From contig CM053325.1 of NCBI GenBank assembly GCA_028583605.1, forward strand, positions 37,685,435-37,749,434: 64,000 bases of DNA. Reading direction: 5' to 3'. Under the pieces are notes generated by a model. The model had not been told where the DNA came from. It ran no database searches and was given only the letters and a program-made list of their open reading frames with translations. Positions 36,180 to 49,944 of this stretch are shown here, one piece after another; the first letter of the stretch is position 1; the number at the start of each line of letters is the position of its first letter. This stretch comes from Dastarcus helophoroides (lineage: Eukaryota > Arthropoda > Insecta > Coleoptera > Bothrideridae). Both the position numbers and the translations under genes were made by a program.

Positions 36180-36500
36180 ATGAAGGCGCATAGAGGCGGC
36201 GAACACAAAGAGATCTAGATCAGAATATCAGGTGTGCTGTGATTGATGGGCTGAACTGCGGCCGCTAAGGCGACTAAACGGTTCCTCCTCCTCAGAGTAA
36301 GGCCTCAATTCAACACCTCTGCGTTTGAAAGACCCGCGATCTTCGCATCTACGGCGTTTAATATTCCCATTACATGGTAGGTGGTAACATCGTGATTCTG
36401 TCGGCTACACCGCGATAATTAAAAAGTTTGTTTGGTCTGAATTTCGGAATCAAAGCCGCACCACGTCTTTATCGCTCACCAATTTTCATCGAACAAGAGG
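36180..36500. promoter_or_regulatory. GC-elevated island, candidate regulatory DNA or non-coding exon
   Basis: Contains AACTGCGGCCGCTAAGGCG (36253), CCTCCTCCTCAGAGTAAGG (36286) and GACCCGCGATCTTCGC (36331). CATG/GTAGGT near 36376 could serve as a donor. No long frame. Its composition contrasts with at least 1 kb on both sides. Confidence 0.3.
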
Positions 36501-37739
36501 CGATCTCGATCTTAATATTTCTAAACGATTTTATAAAGATTACGATAATTTTGATAAAAAAAAGTACTATGCGGTCTCAACATAAATAATCAAAATTAGA
36601 AATACATCTTACGGGATTACTTTTAATCAGGCAACAGCTTCAGATGCTCTATAAGCACTTTCAGTAATCGAAAAACATATTCTCCAATCGTTTTCTATCA
36701 ATTTAACAAATCACGATTTTGCTGGAACCCTTTTAAATTTTGAATGGCTACGAGATACTTACTTAAAGATGTTTTTAAAGATATTTCAACTTCTTTGTTT
36801 TATTGCTAAGCATACAAATAAAGAAAGATAAAAAACTTAAATTGTTAAATGATTTGTGAAAGTCTGTAACTTAGAAAAATACGATCATAAAGAAAAAGAG
36901 ATAAAATAAAATTCAAACTCCATTTTAGTGGTTTTCAAATTTTGTACTAATTTTTTGTATCTTTGATAGTTTTAACAAAATTATTGAAAGCCATGAAATA
37001 ATTTTTTTCCAAATTTTTGGTCAGTTTTTAAAAGATCAGATAACTTTAATATTGTTCCAATAATTTCAACACAAAAATCTTAATTTACTTGCCTCCGAGA
37101 CCCATACAATGATTTTTTGCTGTGATATCATCGTAGAAAACAAAACAGTCATTTTTAATGTTGGTAATAAATGGCTGCAAATAATCGGACCGAAAATGTG
37201 ACTTAAAGTTTTGAAAATTGCTAGACATTCTCCACAAAAATAAGTTGATTGAAAACAAATTTAAAAAAAGCATAATTTTAAATTGTTGCTTAACTTGGCA
37301 TAAATCTGTAAATAATGGATACACTAAGAAAATTGAGCGTAACGAGCTCAAAGAATCCCAAAGAAATTGTAAAAATTTCAGAACACTGCAATTTTTTTCA
37401 TTATGCTCGGAATGATTGAATTTGTGATTTTTGTACAAAATTAATTTAAGGATGAGTTTTTCAATATTATTTATTTAATTGTATAGCAACACTCCATCTC
37501 TACAAATGGATTATTAAGTAAGAAGTGGGCGACGTGGATTTAGATTTTTTTTGATCAAGATGTGACAGAAATTATAGAAGTTCACCGGCGCATCCACCAA
37601 ATTAATGACCTAATAAATTTGAAAGCTTCACGTATTAAAATGTCTTCAATGAAATATTCAATTTCCACTAAAATATGACAGTTTTGTGTGCCAGTTGACT
37701 AAACCGACTGTTAAAAGCAGAGAATTTGATTCGGTTCAA
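36501..37739. other. gene-free DNA with one unexplained frame
   Basis: The 117-codon minus-strand frame at 37085-37438 begins with a non-ATG codon and ends in ...FYDDITAKNHCMGLGGK. It resembles no family I can name and its codons are AT-driven. I treat it as chance. Nothing else is recognised. Confidence 0.3.
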
Positions 37740-38240
37740 ATATCTTGCTGAGCAGTATTAATCTTTATTGTCATGCTCCGGCAAAATGTGGCTAAGCCAA
37801 CTCCTAGTTCCAACTGAGGTTTTTTTACCATATGCTACCAAACTGGACCATGTTACGCCCTCAATAAAGCAAATCTTGGCGAACCATGGATCGGTTCTGG
37901 TAATTTTACACTGCCCGCGCCAATTTTGCTATTCCGTAATGAACTTTGGCACTTTTCCCACAGAATTTCGTCCGCCACAATAGATTGTGCGGCGTTCTTG
38001 ACACATAACACGTTATAATAGTCAACCTTCAAGCTTATCAAATTATATTTATTTCGTATATTACGTATAAGTATTTCTTAATCCGGAACCATGTCCGTGT
38101 GCTGGCTTATTAAATGCTCGGTCATGTTGTTAATTAATACGAATGGCATAATTATTGCGATAAGTCTCACAAGATTCCCCCTTAATCGTGAGCAGATTTC
38201 GTATTTAACTGGCATTTGAAAATGTCATATTGTATCTTCG
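37740..38240. promoter_or_regulatory. GC-elevated island, candidate conserved non-coding DNA
   Basis: Open frames on both strands (37768-37983 plus; 37853-38041 minus) overlap and have no known motif. Sites include CTTAATCCGG, TTAATTAATACG near 38131 and, just downstream, CGATCAAAG near 38242, which fits a TCF/Pangolin core. Regulatory role is inferred. Confidence 0.25.
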
Positions 38241-38459
38241 TCGATCAAAGAAAAATGCGCCTTGTAATAATTACTGAAAGTACACTTTGCTTTATAATTG
38301 ATTAAGAAAGGTGCCAGGTCATATTTATTTTCAAATCTTCTCCGTGAATTGCTTGCTTAAGCGTTGTTAAAATGGTGCATATATAAAAAAACTGCCGAAG
38401 TCAGACGGTGATTTTTTTTAACAGAAATTATCTTACAAAGTTCAATTGCTTCAAGGGTT

Positions 38460-39220
38460 TAGTTTCTAATCTTAATTTTCATGCCAACTAGAAACCTCGA
38501 AACCAAAATAAAAAATGTTGAGAAAACACAGAATTATGCAAAAATGTCGACCAAAAATTACAAATTCGTAAAATAATGTCGAAATTTTGTATAGATTTTT
38601 ATTCAAAAAACTTATAACAATTTTATAAGAACTTTGGGTGTTTTTTTTTAAATTTCAAATGTCTTCAAAATTTTCTAATTTTTTCTCAACAATCAAAGTT
38701 TTAATTTAAAATATTTAACTTTTCGTCTGTAATTTCGTCTCGATGTCGAGTTTATTCGCTTTAATTGAAGCCTCTGATATTTAGTCCAAATTTTAATAAT
38801 GGGGTCGATATTTAAAAAAAAAATCAGATATTTTAAAACGAAATAAATATTTAATCAAAAAATTTTACATTTTCAAAAATAATTCAATAAAGAAATATAA
38901 AAAAATTGACGGAAATGATAAAATTTCGAGAAATGTTTAGAAAATTAAGAAATTAAAAAAAAATTGTAGGTTTGGTAACAATAATAATAAATTTTTTAAA
39001 CACATTTCCAGAAAGAAAAATGTAAAGCTTACACTTTCAGGGAAAAAATAAAAATTTTAAAAAATCACTCATTTACAGAAATTTTGACTTTTCCTGTAAT
39101 TCCCATTTTTTTCTGAAAATTTCGGTAAATTTTGGTCATTGATCAAACATTTAAATCAAAATTAGAAGTAGGAAACTAATTTTATAAAAAAGAGGATTTA
39201 AACTTTGGACAAAATTCAGG

Positions 39221-39257
<37 letters not shown>

Positions 39258-39360
39258 GAAAGTTTGAGGAAATTGTGGAATTAAAATAAAAATAGAAATA
39301 TTTAAAAAAACATCGATAAAGAACTTGCAGGTTTTTAAAAAAATATATATGATATGCAGG
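38460..39360. repeat. degenerate AT array with (TA)n microsatellite
   Basis: AAATTTTGA, AAAATTTCGA and poly-A/T words of the window-wide AT family, mixed in orientation. A (TA)n run of about 29 bp lies at 39224-39252. Confidence 0.55.
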
Positions 39361-40549
39361 ATAATTCAGTCATAATGGCATCAATTTTAAGGGAACATAG
39401 AGAAAAATGAGTATAATATGAATACGTGATTAAATATTTTTTTTCATGTATAATTGCGCTGGAAACAAAATATTTTTAAATCACAATTTAAACCCCTTTT
39501 TAATCTGTCACTGACTCCAAGGCTCCAAGCCCAGATAAATAAAAGGAAGAAGAATTTACGGTTGCGCAGTTGGGACTCGGGCGAAACAAATAAACAAAAC
39601 ATTGCCAGGTTATGTCTAAATGACAATACAAAAAACATTTAATGGTTGCAGAAAAGTCGTTGGGTGATTTGGTTTTTTATATAAAAATTGGGTAACAACG
39701 AATTGGAGAAGAAAGTTACACGAAAATAAAAAAAGATGGAATCGCAAGATGGATGTAAACGTTGATATCAACGCTACAAGTAATAAATTAAACTCGCTGT
39801 TGTGTGTGCAAGTGCTAAAAGTGGTTAGTACTCGAGAGTTATTTTCCAACGTTTTATTTTTTGTGACCCTCTGTGATACCGACCAATCATCACTTTTTTC
39901 ATGCGCCCGACAGGTCTAAAACAGTTCGGAAAAGAGGCACTCGAGTATTAATGTAAGTACACTGCACTTATTCTGACTGTGGGCTATCGTTGACATATTT
40001 TTTATAAACAACAACCTAACTGCTAACCAACATTAATATACTTCAAAATTAAATAAACCGCTGCATCGTATCGTTATTTATTTTGTAGAATTAATATTTT
40101 AGTTTGAGTCGTTTGTGTTCGTTTGTTTTTTGAATTTGCGTTATACTTTTTATCAGACCGTTTAATTAATGTAACAAAAAAATGTAAAAAGTTTTAAGTG
40201 TATGAAAATACAAATACTTATTGGTCAAAAAAACTAATAGGTTTGTTGCCCATTAATTAGCGATGTTTCGCCCTCGCCAGTCCGGCTTATCATTGCAGCT
40301 GGTAAATGAATGATGACGTGGTAAGCGCATGTTGCCGTAAAGCATTTAATGTGGTCAGTACGGCGGGCTTTCGGTGATCAGTGGGTTGATTTGGGTCTAT
40401 TTTAAAGAGTCGAATAAAAACCTTTCCTTTTGATTTTCTATCTTTACTAAGCCTTCTGAACATGTAATGTTAAAATTAATGCCATTATGACTAAATTACC
40501 CTGTATATTATTTAATTTCCAGTTTTTTTCAATATCTTAAGCTGCAAAA
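39361..40549. other. gene-free DNA with a small GC island
   Basis: Bases 40258-40390 are GC-elevated (CGCCCTCGCCAGTCCGGC, GCAGCTGG, CGGCGGGCTTTCGG) and include a CAGCTG E-box and TGACGTGG. The frames at 39444-39849 overlap on both strands and have no motif. Confidence 0.3.
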
Positions 40550-41060
40550 TGTCAAAATGTTTAAAGATTTACTCATAATCTCAACCTAAACGTCAAACTT
40601 CAAACTTTCGATGTTTCTCTTGATGATTCGTAAAAATTTCTTGAATAAAGTCGCAATTTTGTGATGAAAATGTACAACTAGAGATTACAATAACAATCTA
40701 ACCAAAAAATTTAAAATTTTAGAAAAAATTTGAGAATTTAAAATATTAAAAAAATTCAAGAAAACTTTTGAAATAAACATCTTTTAACAGAAAATTTCAG
40801 ATTTTTGCGCAATGTTTCCTTTATTTTCGATATTTCTAAATATTATGATTGAAAATTTTTACATTTTGTAGTGCAGTTCCTCCTTTAAATTAAATTTTTT
40901 TTTGACTTTTACATTCAGTCTTTTGACTTCTGTGGTTAAAGTAAAAATGTTGATAACAGAGTATACATTTTAAAATAAAAATTGCCTTTTCAAAATCAAA
41001 ATTCAAAATTTATGAAATATCGGAACCAAATTATTTTTTTAATATTTGATTTAACAAAAT
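40550..41060. repeat. degenerate AT array
   Basis: Short tract of the same AT family (AAATTTTAGAAAAAATTT, TTTTGACTTC). Confidence 0.5.
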
Positions 41061-41589
41061 AATCGATATATTTCAGACATGTACTAATAATTACCATAAT
41101 TATTTTAAAAAAATAGGGTAAAAAGCATAATAATAATTATTTATCTGTTACAATGAAAAATGAAGAATCCTAGCTTGAAATTTTCCGAGTTCTTTGGGAT
41201 CTTTTGAAGTCGAAAAGTAACAGTTAATATCTTTAATATGTATATTCATTATTTGCAAAGTTTTGCCAATCTAAGGAGAATATTTTTATATACCTCTCTT
41301 GCAATCAATTTTCTCTTCCTACAAAAGTGTTTTGTTTTTTTTTTCCAAAATCAATAATTACTTGTAAACAATGTAATTCACTCAATTATTTTAAATACAT
41401 TATTAGGTTTACGAGTTTAGCGAAAAGCTACATGGGTGTCTCATTTATAACTGATAAGTTTAAGATTTTCTATCACCAGTTTATTAGAGGTTGTAAAAAT
41501 CTTTAGCACATTTTTAGATACAACCCAATTCTTTATACCACGCAAAAAACTTAGAGTTAGCCTTTGTTGCTATCAAGTTTACTTCTTAT

Positions 41590-42132
41590 TTCAGTTATCG
41601 TTAAAAAGATGTCGGCGTCGTTTCAATTTCAAGTTTCATTTTTTTTTTCAAGTTTTCTTTCCTTGTACGCTCATTTTCCTGCGGTTTGTGGCGATTTTCG
41701 CGGCCGTAAATCAAAATGAAGTCATCGATAAAAAAAGCGATCGCGGCGTGACGCAAACTAAAAGCGTTTTAACGCAAGTTTTTTGTTCTTTAAAGAGTAA
41801 ACATTTGCGGTCAGATGGTATATAAACCGTGAAGAATGCAAGTTCACGTCGTCGGAATTTACTACAAGTATTGTTGTGGTGTTACTTTATGCACTCACTT
41901 TATAAATTCATTGTCCTTTGAATATTCGAAGTTCAAGAGCGGAATTGTGCGAAAATACTTTGGTATTTTCGCTTCGGACGATTTGTCTTCTTCAGGCAGG
42001 ACCGTAACAGGAAAGCGCCCTGGCAATTTATCGCATCGGTCTGTCACTTGTTTGTCACGTTCCGAAGTCGATATTTCCTGTATCGTTTTCGCGAATCCAA
42101 AGGTTATTTTTTTGTTTTGTTCGAGAGATTAA
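41590..42132. promoter_or_regulatory. GC-elevated island with TATA-like box and perfect hairpin
   Basis: Contains CGCGGCCGTAAATC (41699), AAGCGATCGCGGCGTGACG (41737), a TATATAAA box at 41819-41826, and a perfect 10-bp stem GCGAAAATAC / GTATTTTCGC with loop TTTG at 41949-41972. A 98-codon ATG frame (41836-42132) crosses it; its product has no known domain and begins 10 bp after the TATA box, too close for a normal start. On the minus strand CTGAAGAAGAC...GTCC-GAAGCGAAA recalls the hairpin motif of the foldback elements. Promoter, enhancer or a transposon end are all possible. Confidence 0.3.
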
Positions 42133-44269
42133 AGGATTTCAGCGCACAATTAATTTTCGAAATATGTCGTATCTAAATATTTTGAAATTTTAGTTATAAA
42201 AGTTAAGAAACTAGGAAACATGGTATACTAATATTGGTAATTTGTATATTTGTTCAAGTCTGAGAATTTGTATATTTATTAGTCTTCTAGGCAGCCCACT
42301 ATTAAGGCCATTAACACAAAGCTACGAGAGACCTCTACGGTTGCTCAAATTGAAACCTAATCAATGTCAGCTGTAAAATATTACCATGGTTTTGCTTCGA
42401 ATAAAATTCGTTAGAATACTATAGATATAACGTTTTATTACCATTAAGAACAGACGAGATTTATGGTATTAGAACCACTTTTACATTTAAGCCTTTATTG
42501 TGTTTTTTTATTGTTAATCCACCTAAATAACTGGTTTGTATATTAAATTGACTAAAGCTCTCCTAACATATTTGATATAATTTTAGATTTGTCTCAGTTA
42601 TTTCGTTGAAATTTCTAAAAGAATTTCTTACCATAAAATTGAATAGAGAGTTTATAATTAATGTCTATACGGGGACAATGTTCTACACATTCTTTTTTCA
42701 GGCAACATCGCATAAAGTATCCATTTTTATGATACTGAGAACTAATTTCATTTAAATTGTTTTCTGAACGAAAAAGTAAAATTTAATTTTTTTTCAAAAT
42801 GAATTTAGGGATCACTTTTTTATGTTTGTATATAAAACATACTTATTAACCAACCATTAATCTTTTTCTTACAATAATTAACATTTTTAATAAAGAAAAT
42901 ATGCACTATAGCTAAAAATATTTTCAAACTAAAACCCAAATCAATAGAAGGTAAAAAATTCATCCATAAATTGATTTTTAACCAAAACAAATAATTCAGT
43001 CATTTCAAGCATAATAAAAATAAAATCACAATGCTTTGAAATTTTTGGGGTTGGGACCCAAAAGTTGTGCAAATTCGGAGGTTAAATCGCACGGGAATCG
43101 TCTCATGGAGAAATATAAACACCAAAGAGATGACTTGCGATATCGATTAAACGGTACGACCGATCGAACAAAATATTTTAATAGGCGTGATGGTTACAAT
43201 GCCAACAATGTCCAAGGATGTTTTTTTCAGAATAACCAGACGGTTGTAAAAATATTTGATGAATCGAAGAATAATTAGGGTTCGTAAAAAAGAAGGCATG
43301 AGTTTGCGTTTTACTCTATGCAGCTTAATCTATAGAAATCAACGAGAGATGCTCTTTGAGACCCCAACCGGGCAAAAACGAATAATCGTACAGTTTGCTT
43401 GCTTTTATGTTGTATTTGGGCAAAAACCTGGCGAGATTAAAGTCACTAAAAATTTACTGAAACTTCAATTAATTTTAACTTTAGGAACAATTTTTAATAT
43501 AAATTTAGGATAGAAACTAAAAGTGTTAATAGAAATTAAAATTAAAAACTGAAAATTCTAATGGAAAATCATATAGAGTGTGTTCCACTAGGCGTGGGAT
43601 AACATGGGTCACTTGGTTATTAGTGGCTATAGAAAATCAGTTGAATGGGTAAAAGTAGTGCAAAATGTTATGCTTATTAACCTTTTATTATGAGGAAAAT
43701 TGAATAGTGGCTTACTAAGATTTTACTACGAAGAAAGCAAAAAACGTAGTTTTCTAAAATGTGCCGGATTTTCTTTTTTATTAGTCCGATTAAAACAAAT
43801 CTTAAATTATTTTTGCTTGCTTTTCAGTAACTAGATAATTATTTTTGTGTTGAATAAGTTGTGAAGCTTATGGACTTCCTATGTAAAAGTACTTACATTA
43901 TTGAAATTTCGGCGCAATTTGTGTTTAGAAATGAAGAATGGAAACTAAAACTGTTAAGAGAAATTGGAAATAGGAACTCAAACTATAAAATTATGTCAAT
44001 AAATGCAACAGTGCTAAAAGTGTACTAGAATGGTTAATTTTAATGCACTATTTCTTTAGATTACATTGTTATAGAAATTAAAAATCATGGGGGTAAGAAG
44101 TATTTACTTCTGGGGAAGGCAATACTCAATTTGAGAAATAATTGCTTCAAAGAAAAAGAAGTAATTTATCTATTTTTGTCTAATTACATGAGCAGATATT
44201 TTTTTTTATTTAAATTTCGACATGATGCTGAAAATCCAAAAACAAAAAAAAATAAAATATCCAAGAAAT
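42133..44269. other. gene-free DNA with a weak 425-bp-spaced direct repeat
   Basis: AGAAACTAAAAGTGTTAA-AGAAATT near 43511 recurs as GGAAACTAAAACTGTTAAGAG near 43935. The frames 43036-43278 and 43256-43513 overlap by a few codons and have somewhat less AT-biased codons, but show no domain. Nothing else is recognised. Confidence 0.3.
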
Positions 44270-45380
44270 TAGGTATTCTTCCAGATATAAAAAATTTTAA
44301 AAATTTTAACATTTCGACATGAGAGATAAACGAATTTTAAGAAAAAGGATCAACATTTTTAGAGAAAGACAAATTTCGAAAAACAACCGACATTTGCACG
44401 AAATGTTTCGAATATATTTTTGCAAAATTTTCACTTTATTAAATAAAAGTAAGACTTAGTTTAAGAATCTACACGAAATCTGAAAGTAGAGAGGCAATTA
44501 AAGAAATTCTGTAATTCTAAGGATACTTAAATTAAAATTTTGAAAAAATACAATTTTCAGAAAAGGTCATTTAAGAAAAAGGCAAAATTTTGAAAGAGAA
44601 CTGCCAATTTCAAAAAATGGTGGAAATCTTGAGGAAAGACTGGATTTAAAAAAAAGTCAAACTTTGCAGAGAATGTTAAATTTTGATAAAAGTCAGATTT
44701 TAAAAATGATGTCGCAATTACGAAGAATAAGGTTCAACTTATAGGAATAATGTCGGAAATATCTTCCAAACAAAATCAAATTTTAGGAAAGAAGGGCACA
44801 TTTTAAAAATAAAGTCACTCCAACTTTCGCGATAAAGACGAAGTTTGAAAAAATAATTAGAAACTTCGATAAAAAAAACAAATTTCCAGAAAAAAGTCGT
44901 GCATAAATATTAAAAGTTGAATTTTGAGCTAAAAGTCAAAATTTCCGAAAAAACCAATTTTCATAAAAAACAAATTTTGGAAATAAAGCGGGATTTACAA
45001 GTAAAAGATTAAATTTCCACAAATAACGAATTTTGTAAAAAAAGATGTAATACAGGGAAAAGCAAAATATTGAATTTTAGAACAGAAATTAAAACCATAA
45101 AAAACAAGGCAAATTTTCTTAAAAAAACTCAAAATTTTCGGAAAATTGTATTTAGAAAAACCAAGAAAAAGAAAATGCCGAAATTACAACAAAAATTTTG
45201 ATTCGAAAGAGGAGCCGACATTTATCAAAGAGTTTTGAGACGGCAAATTTTGAAAGAAAAAATGTTTAAGAAAAAAAATCTAAGCCTTTGAAAGATAAAA
45301 AAAGAGGAATTTTTAAAAACAAATCAAAGCTTTTAGAAAGAGTGGAACTTCGAGAAGTGTAGCAAAATTTAGAAATTGAT
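44270..45380 (-). repeat. degenerate AT array, A-rich on plus strand
   Basis: Units such as AAAAAGTCAAATTTT, AAAGTCGGAAAT and GAAAAACCAATTTTC repeat every 18-25 bp. The orientation is opposite to the array starting 370 bp downstream. Confidence 0.7.
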
Positions 45381-45749
45381 AATGATTAGCAATTTAACCA
45401 AATAATTAGAATAAGATTAACAGCTTCAATTCTTAATGGAAATTTGAAACTTAAAAATATTAAATCACTTAGATGTAGTTGTATTAAAGAAAAATACTTA
45501 AGTGAAATTCGTTTTTAGGTCTCATCCTTATTAGAAATTAATATAGTAACTATTATTATTAATGGAAATTAGAAATAGTAGCTAAGCCTCCAAAGCTGCG
45601 TACATAAATGAAATTGAACTAAAACAATTTCTGCTAAACAAATTAGCGCCTAACATGAAATATGATTGACCTCAGCGGTTTTTTCCCATATGCCCCGTAT
45701 TAGCAATGCTTAATAAAGCAATTTACAAAGACCAATTTAAATGAATCTT

Positions 45750-48700
45750 TCTAATTTTTACCAACAATTTTAAATTTGTGCAAAACATTTTATCATTTCA
45801 TTTCAAAATTGCAACTTTTTTCCAGAAATGTTGAGTTCTTTATTCTCATATAAATAGAAATTTTAGAGAAATTTAAAATTTTTAAAATTAATTTAATGTT
45901 GATGTTTCCTCAATGGTTCTATTTTGTCTTCGAAATTCTCAGTTAACACGTCTCATTTTTCTAAATTTGATTAAAATACTCACTACTTTATAGCACAGTT
46001 TCGATTTTTTTATTTTCTTAAGATGCAACATTTCTCCTCAAATTAAAGAAAATATTTGTAACAAACAAACACTCCCCGAAGCGATAATGTTCTAAAAAGT
46101 TTTGATTTTTTTTATTTTGATATTAATTTTTAAATATCGATTTCCATCTCATAATTTCGACTTTGTTCCCAAAACTAATAGTTTAATTAATCTGAAAATC
46201 CAGTTCGTTTTACTCAAAGTTCCTTTCTCTGGAAAATTTTGTCAAAAAATTTAAACACTGCTCAAAACTTTGGCCTTTTTTTCTAGGTTTCTTCTTTTAA
46301 GCAATTTCGAATTTTATTTCAAGATTCGACATTTTCTGTTTTTGAAAATGTTGATTTTCCCTTCGAAATTTAACATTCTTTAACTTTTCTTAGCCATTTT
46401 TGTCTCGTTGTTTATTTTTCTACATTTAATCTTTCAATTTCACCTTTATCCTTAAGGATCAATTTTTTTTTCTCAAAAGCTTACTTTTTTTAGAAAATTT
46501 CGACTTTTTTTGGCTTTTTTACCTTAACATTCGACATTTTCCATGCCTACAAATGTTGACTTTTTTCTCAAAATTCATTTTTTCTTGACAAAAGTCAAAA
46601 TTGAAAAAAAATTGAAGCTTCGTCATTTTAATGTAGATTTGTCTTTTCCTAAAAATTTCACTTTTTATCCCAAAATATGACACTGTTTCTGAAAAAGTAG
46701 ATTATATTCCAAGATATCCCATTTTTCTAGAATGTTCGACATTTTTCTCAACATTCGTTTATTTTTCTCAAGCGTGTGTCAAATTTATAATAATAAAAAA
46801 ATTAAATTATAAGAAAAGCATATCCATTTATAAAAATTGTGGCTCGTTTCTCAAATTAATTAATTTATTCAAGATAAAATCGAAAAATGTTCTAAATATA
46901 TATTTCTCAGAAATTTCACTATTTTTCATCGAATTTTTAGGGTTACACCAAACTTTTAACTTCAAACAGCTGCAAAGTAAAATAAATTTAAAAGAAAAAA
47001 ATGTTACCCCGACGTCAAAGATCTAAGCACAATTTAAAAATATGAAATTGATGTACGAATTTCGATAATTTTTCTCTATTTTTCGGAGTTTGTGTTCATA
47101 TTTTTCCCACACCTATGATTTTTTTCTATAAATTTCTGGGTCTTCGCTGCTTACAATAATTTGGATTTTAGTTTTCAATCAGGAGCAAAAAATCTTTCAA
47201 AATTTTAATTTTTCTTAATATTTTTCAAAGTTTGTATTTTTTTCTCGAAATTTGCAATTTTCATTAAAAATTTCTCGATTTTTAAAATTTGTAATTTTAA
47301 AATGTCCATTTTTATCTCAAAATTTGATCACAAAATTTAAAATTTCTATTAAAATGTTCCGAAATTTCAATTTCCTTCCTAAAGGGGAGTTTTGTTTAAA
47401 TTTTTCGAAAAGGTATTTCTGAGTTTCTGAGTTTTATTTCATTTAAACATTTGAAATGAAATTTTGAGAAAAAGATTAAAATTTCAAAACCTTTTTAAAT
47501 CGGTATGTCTTCTGAGTGTTGCCTCAAACTTTTAGATTATTCATGAAATTTTCAGTTTAATTTTTTCTCCATTTTCGAAATGTGTTTAATAATTTCAAAT
47601 TTCTTTTATTTTTGCAAGGAATTTTTAAATTATATAAAATTGTTTTATCTTATACTTTTTCAAAGAGTGATTTAACCATGAAATTTTATTTTTTCCTATA
47701 AATTTCGAATTATTTTTATAATTTTGATTTTAATTTAAAAGTATTCATTTTTTTCTCAAAATTCCGATCAGATTTTTAAAACTTCGAGCGTCATAAACAA
47801 AATTATTCAGTTTACGGCCATAAATTCGACTTAAAGTCAAAATTGAATTGAAAAGTGAAATTTAAAGATTTAATAAAGAATTTTAGTTAAAATTTTAAAT
47901 AAGTGTTTTTTAAGTCTTAAATATACCCACTTAAAAAAAGCTTAAAATAATCTTATTTTTTAAAACTCCTTTAATATTTATTATAAATTTTCAATTCCAA
48001 ATTTTGATATTTCTAACCATTTTTGGCTCTTCCTTATTGTGATTTGAAAAATTTAGACCTTTTTTCGCTTGTTTCGAAAGTTCAACTTTTTTAAAAACTT
48101 GTTTTCTTTTAAACATTTAGATTAATTTTTGAATATATTAACTTTATCTTGAATATTTGAATTTTGTGAAAAATTTCGGCTTTTTAAAATATTTGACTTA
48201 TTCTATAAAATTTTCACCTTCTATTTAATTTTCCTTTATATCGAAATTTATAGCGTTTTTGAAATGTTCCTAAGTTTGACTTTTTAAAGGAATAATATAT
48301 TTTTGAAAATTTAAATATTTTGAAGCATTTCGAGTTTTTCTCAAGATTTATGTACTTTCTGAATGTGCCATTTTTAAAAAATCTTACTTTGATTTTTATT
48401 CAAAATTTTTGACATATCTTGAAAATTTCGAATTTCAAATTTTCCATTTTTTTTAAGTCGACATTTTCCAAAGTTTAACTTATTTTAAAACTGTCAACTC
48501 TTTCACAATTTCGCCTTTTTATCCAAATGTCTTCTTTTTCCAAAACTTCAAATTTTTCTGGAAATTTAAACTTTTTGTGGTAATTTATACTAAATTTTGA
48601 CACGAAATTTAACTTTGCTCAAAATTTTGACTCTTTCAGAATTATCTTTTCTTTTTGGTGATTCTATTACTGTGAAGTATTATTTTGAAACTTCAGTCCC

Positions 48701-49260
48701 TTTCCAAAATTTGCACTTTTTCTGAAAATTTCGACCTTTTTTCAAAATTCTGTCCATTTCTCCAAAGTTTTACCTATCCAATTTTTATTTTATTTTAAAA
48801 ATTTCGTCTTTTATGTAAATTTGACTCCCTTTTTAAAAATTCTATTAAAATTTCGACTTTTCTTAATTTTTTTCAGAATTTACACCATTTTTTAAAAATT
48901 TCAACCTTTTCCTCAAATATCTGATTTTTAAAGAATTTCAAATTTTTTTCAAAATTTCGACTTTTTTGAAAATTTAGACTTTTTCCAAAACTTTAACTTT
49001 AAATTTTTTCGAATCTTTGGATTTGTATGAATTTAAAATTTTGAAAAATTCACCTTTCGCTAATAACTTTGAAGAACCTGACGTTTTAAGCTGCGAATTT
49101 ATAGCTGGCATTTTAAAAAGGAGCATTTTTCAAGTTCAAACTGAAAAGTTTTTTTTGAGTTTAAAATTGAACCATGGAATTTGAAGAAAAAAAAATGATG
49201 AAAAAGCCTGACTTTTAACATTAAATTCATGAAATTTCAAGAAAAAAAGGGCTTCAACGT
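45750..49260 (+). repeat. longest degenerate AT array, T-rich on plus strand
   Basis: About 3.5 kb of TTTTTCTCAAAATTTCGACTT-like units. They are best ordered at 48000-49000, where AAAATTTCGACTTTTT and AAATTTCAACCTTTT follow each other at roughly 20-bp steps. No insertion interrupts it. It ends at a small GC-rich patch (49276-49350, ACTGGGCCCTCATGAAAGCG). Confidence 0.75.
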
Positions 49261-49944
49261 TTTTGGAATTCGCAAATTGGCAGCAGCTCACTGGGCCCTC
49301 ATGAAAGCGCGGGCTCCTGGCATTTGCCTCCTTTGCCTCTCTCTTTCGGGGGAGCTGATATTGCTAGAAGAATAATTGTTGCTCTCATACTTTACCATTT
49401 ACCATTATGGGATTTTCAACACAGTAACTATCGACTAATAATAATATAGTACTCCGTAAAAAATTATAAAAAATAAACATACAGCTGATAAAAATTCAAT
49501 GTGTTATGTTTTCTTTTACTAGACGTCTCAAACTCATTAATTAGAAACGGAATACCTTCATCACAATTAAGTTATGTACACAGTCAAAAGCATTTATTAC
49601 AATATTAAGCATTTGTTTATTAGTTTTGACCTGTCAAGTATTTTCGCAAGCCCTATTCAATTCAGCAATGTATTTCTGGACGTTTCCAAGTAGTGAAGTG
49701 CTGATACTAGACTTTGCTTAATGCAAACTCATGGCTATTCTTGTATCATGATGCAAAATGGTATAGCTGGGTATAGTATAGCTGATTCTACAAATTTATT
49801 CCTGTTTAAGGTGTTTAAAACTAGAAAGCAGGAATAACATTCGTCATTGTAATAAAATTACAAAAAGAAACTTGACCACTTTCGAAAAAACAAACTACTT
49901 TTATCTATCAAGCTGTTTTTCGATCAAAACTCGAAGGAAACGAC
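49261..49944. other. gene-free DNA with a short GC patch
   Basis: GC-rich patch at 49276-49350 (GGGCCCTCATGAAAGCGCGG, CTCCTTTGCCTCTCTC), origin unknown. Otherwise AT-rich, with a small duplication GGTATAGCTG / AGTATAGCTG near 49759-49784. Confidence 0.35.

Noticed and set aside
37085..37438. 117-codon minus-strand frame ending ...YDDITAKNHCMGLGGK
   Set aside because: It starts with a non-ATG codon, uses AT-driven codons and resembles no family I can name.
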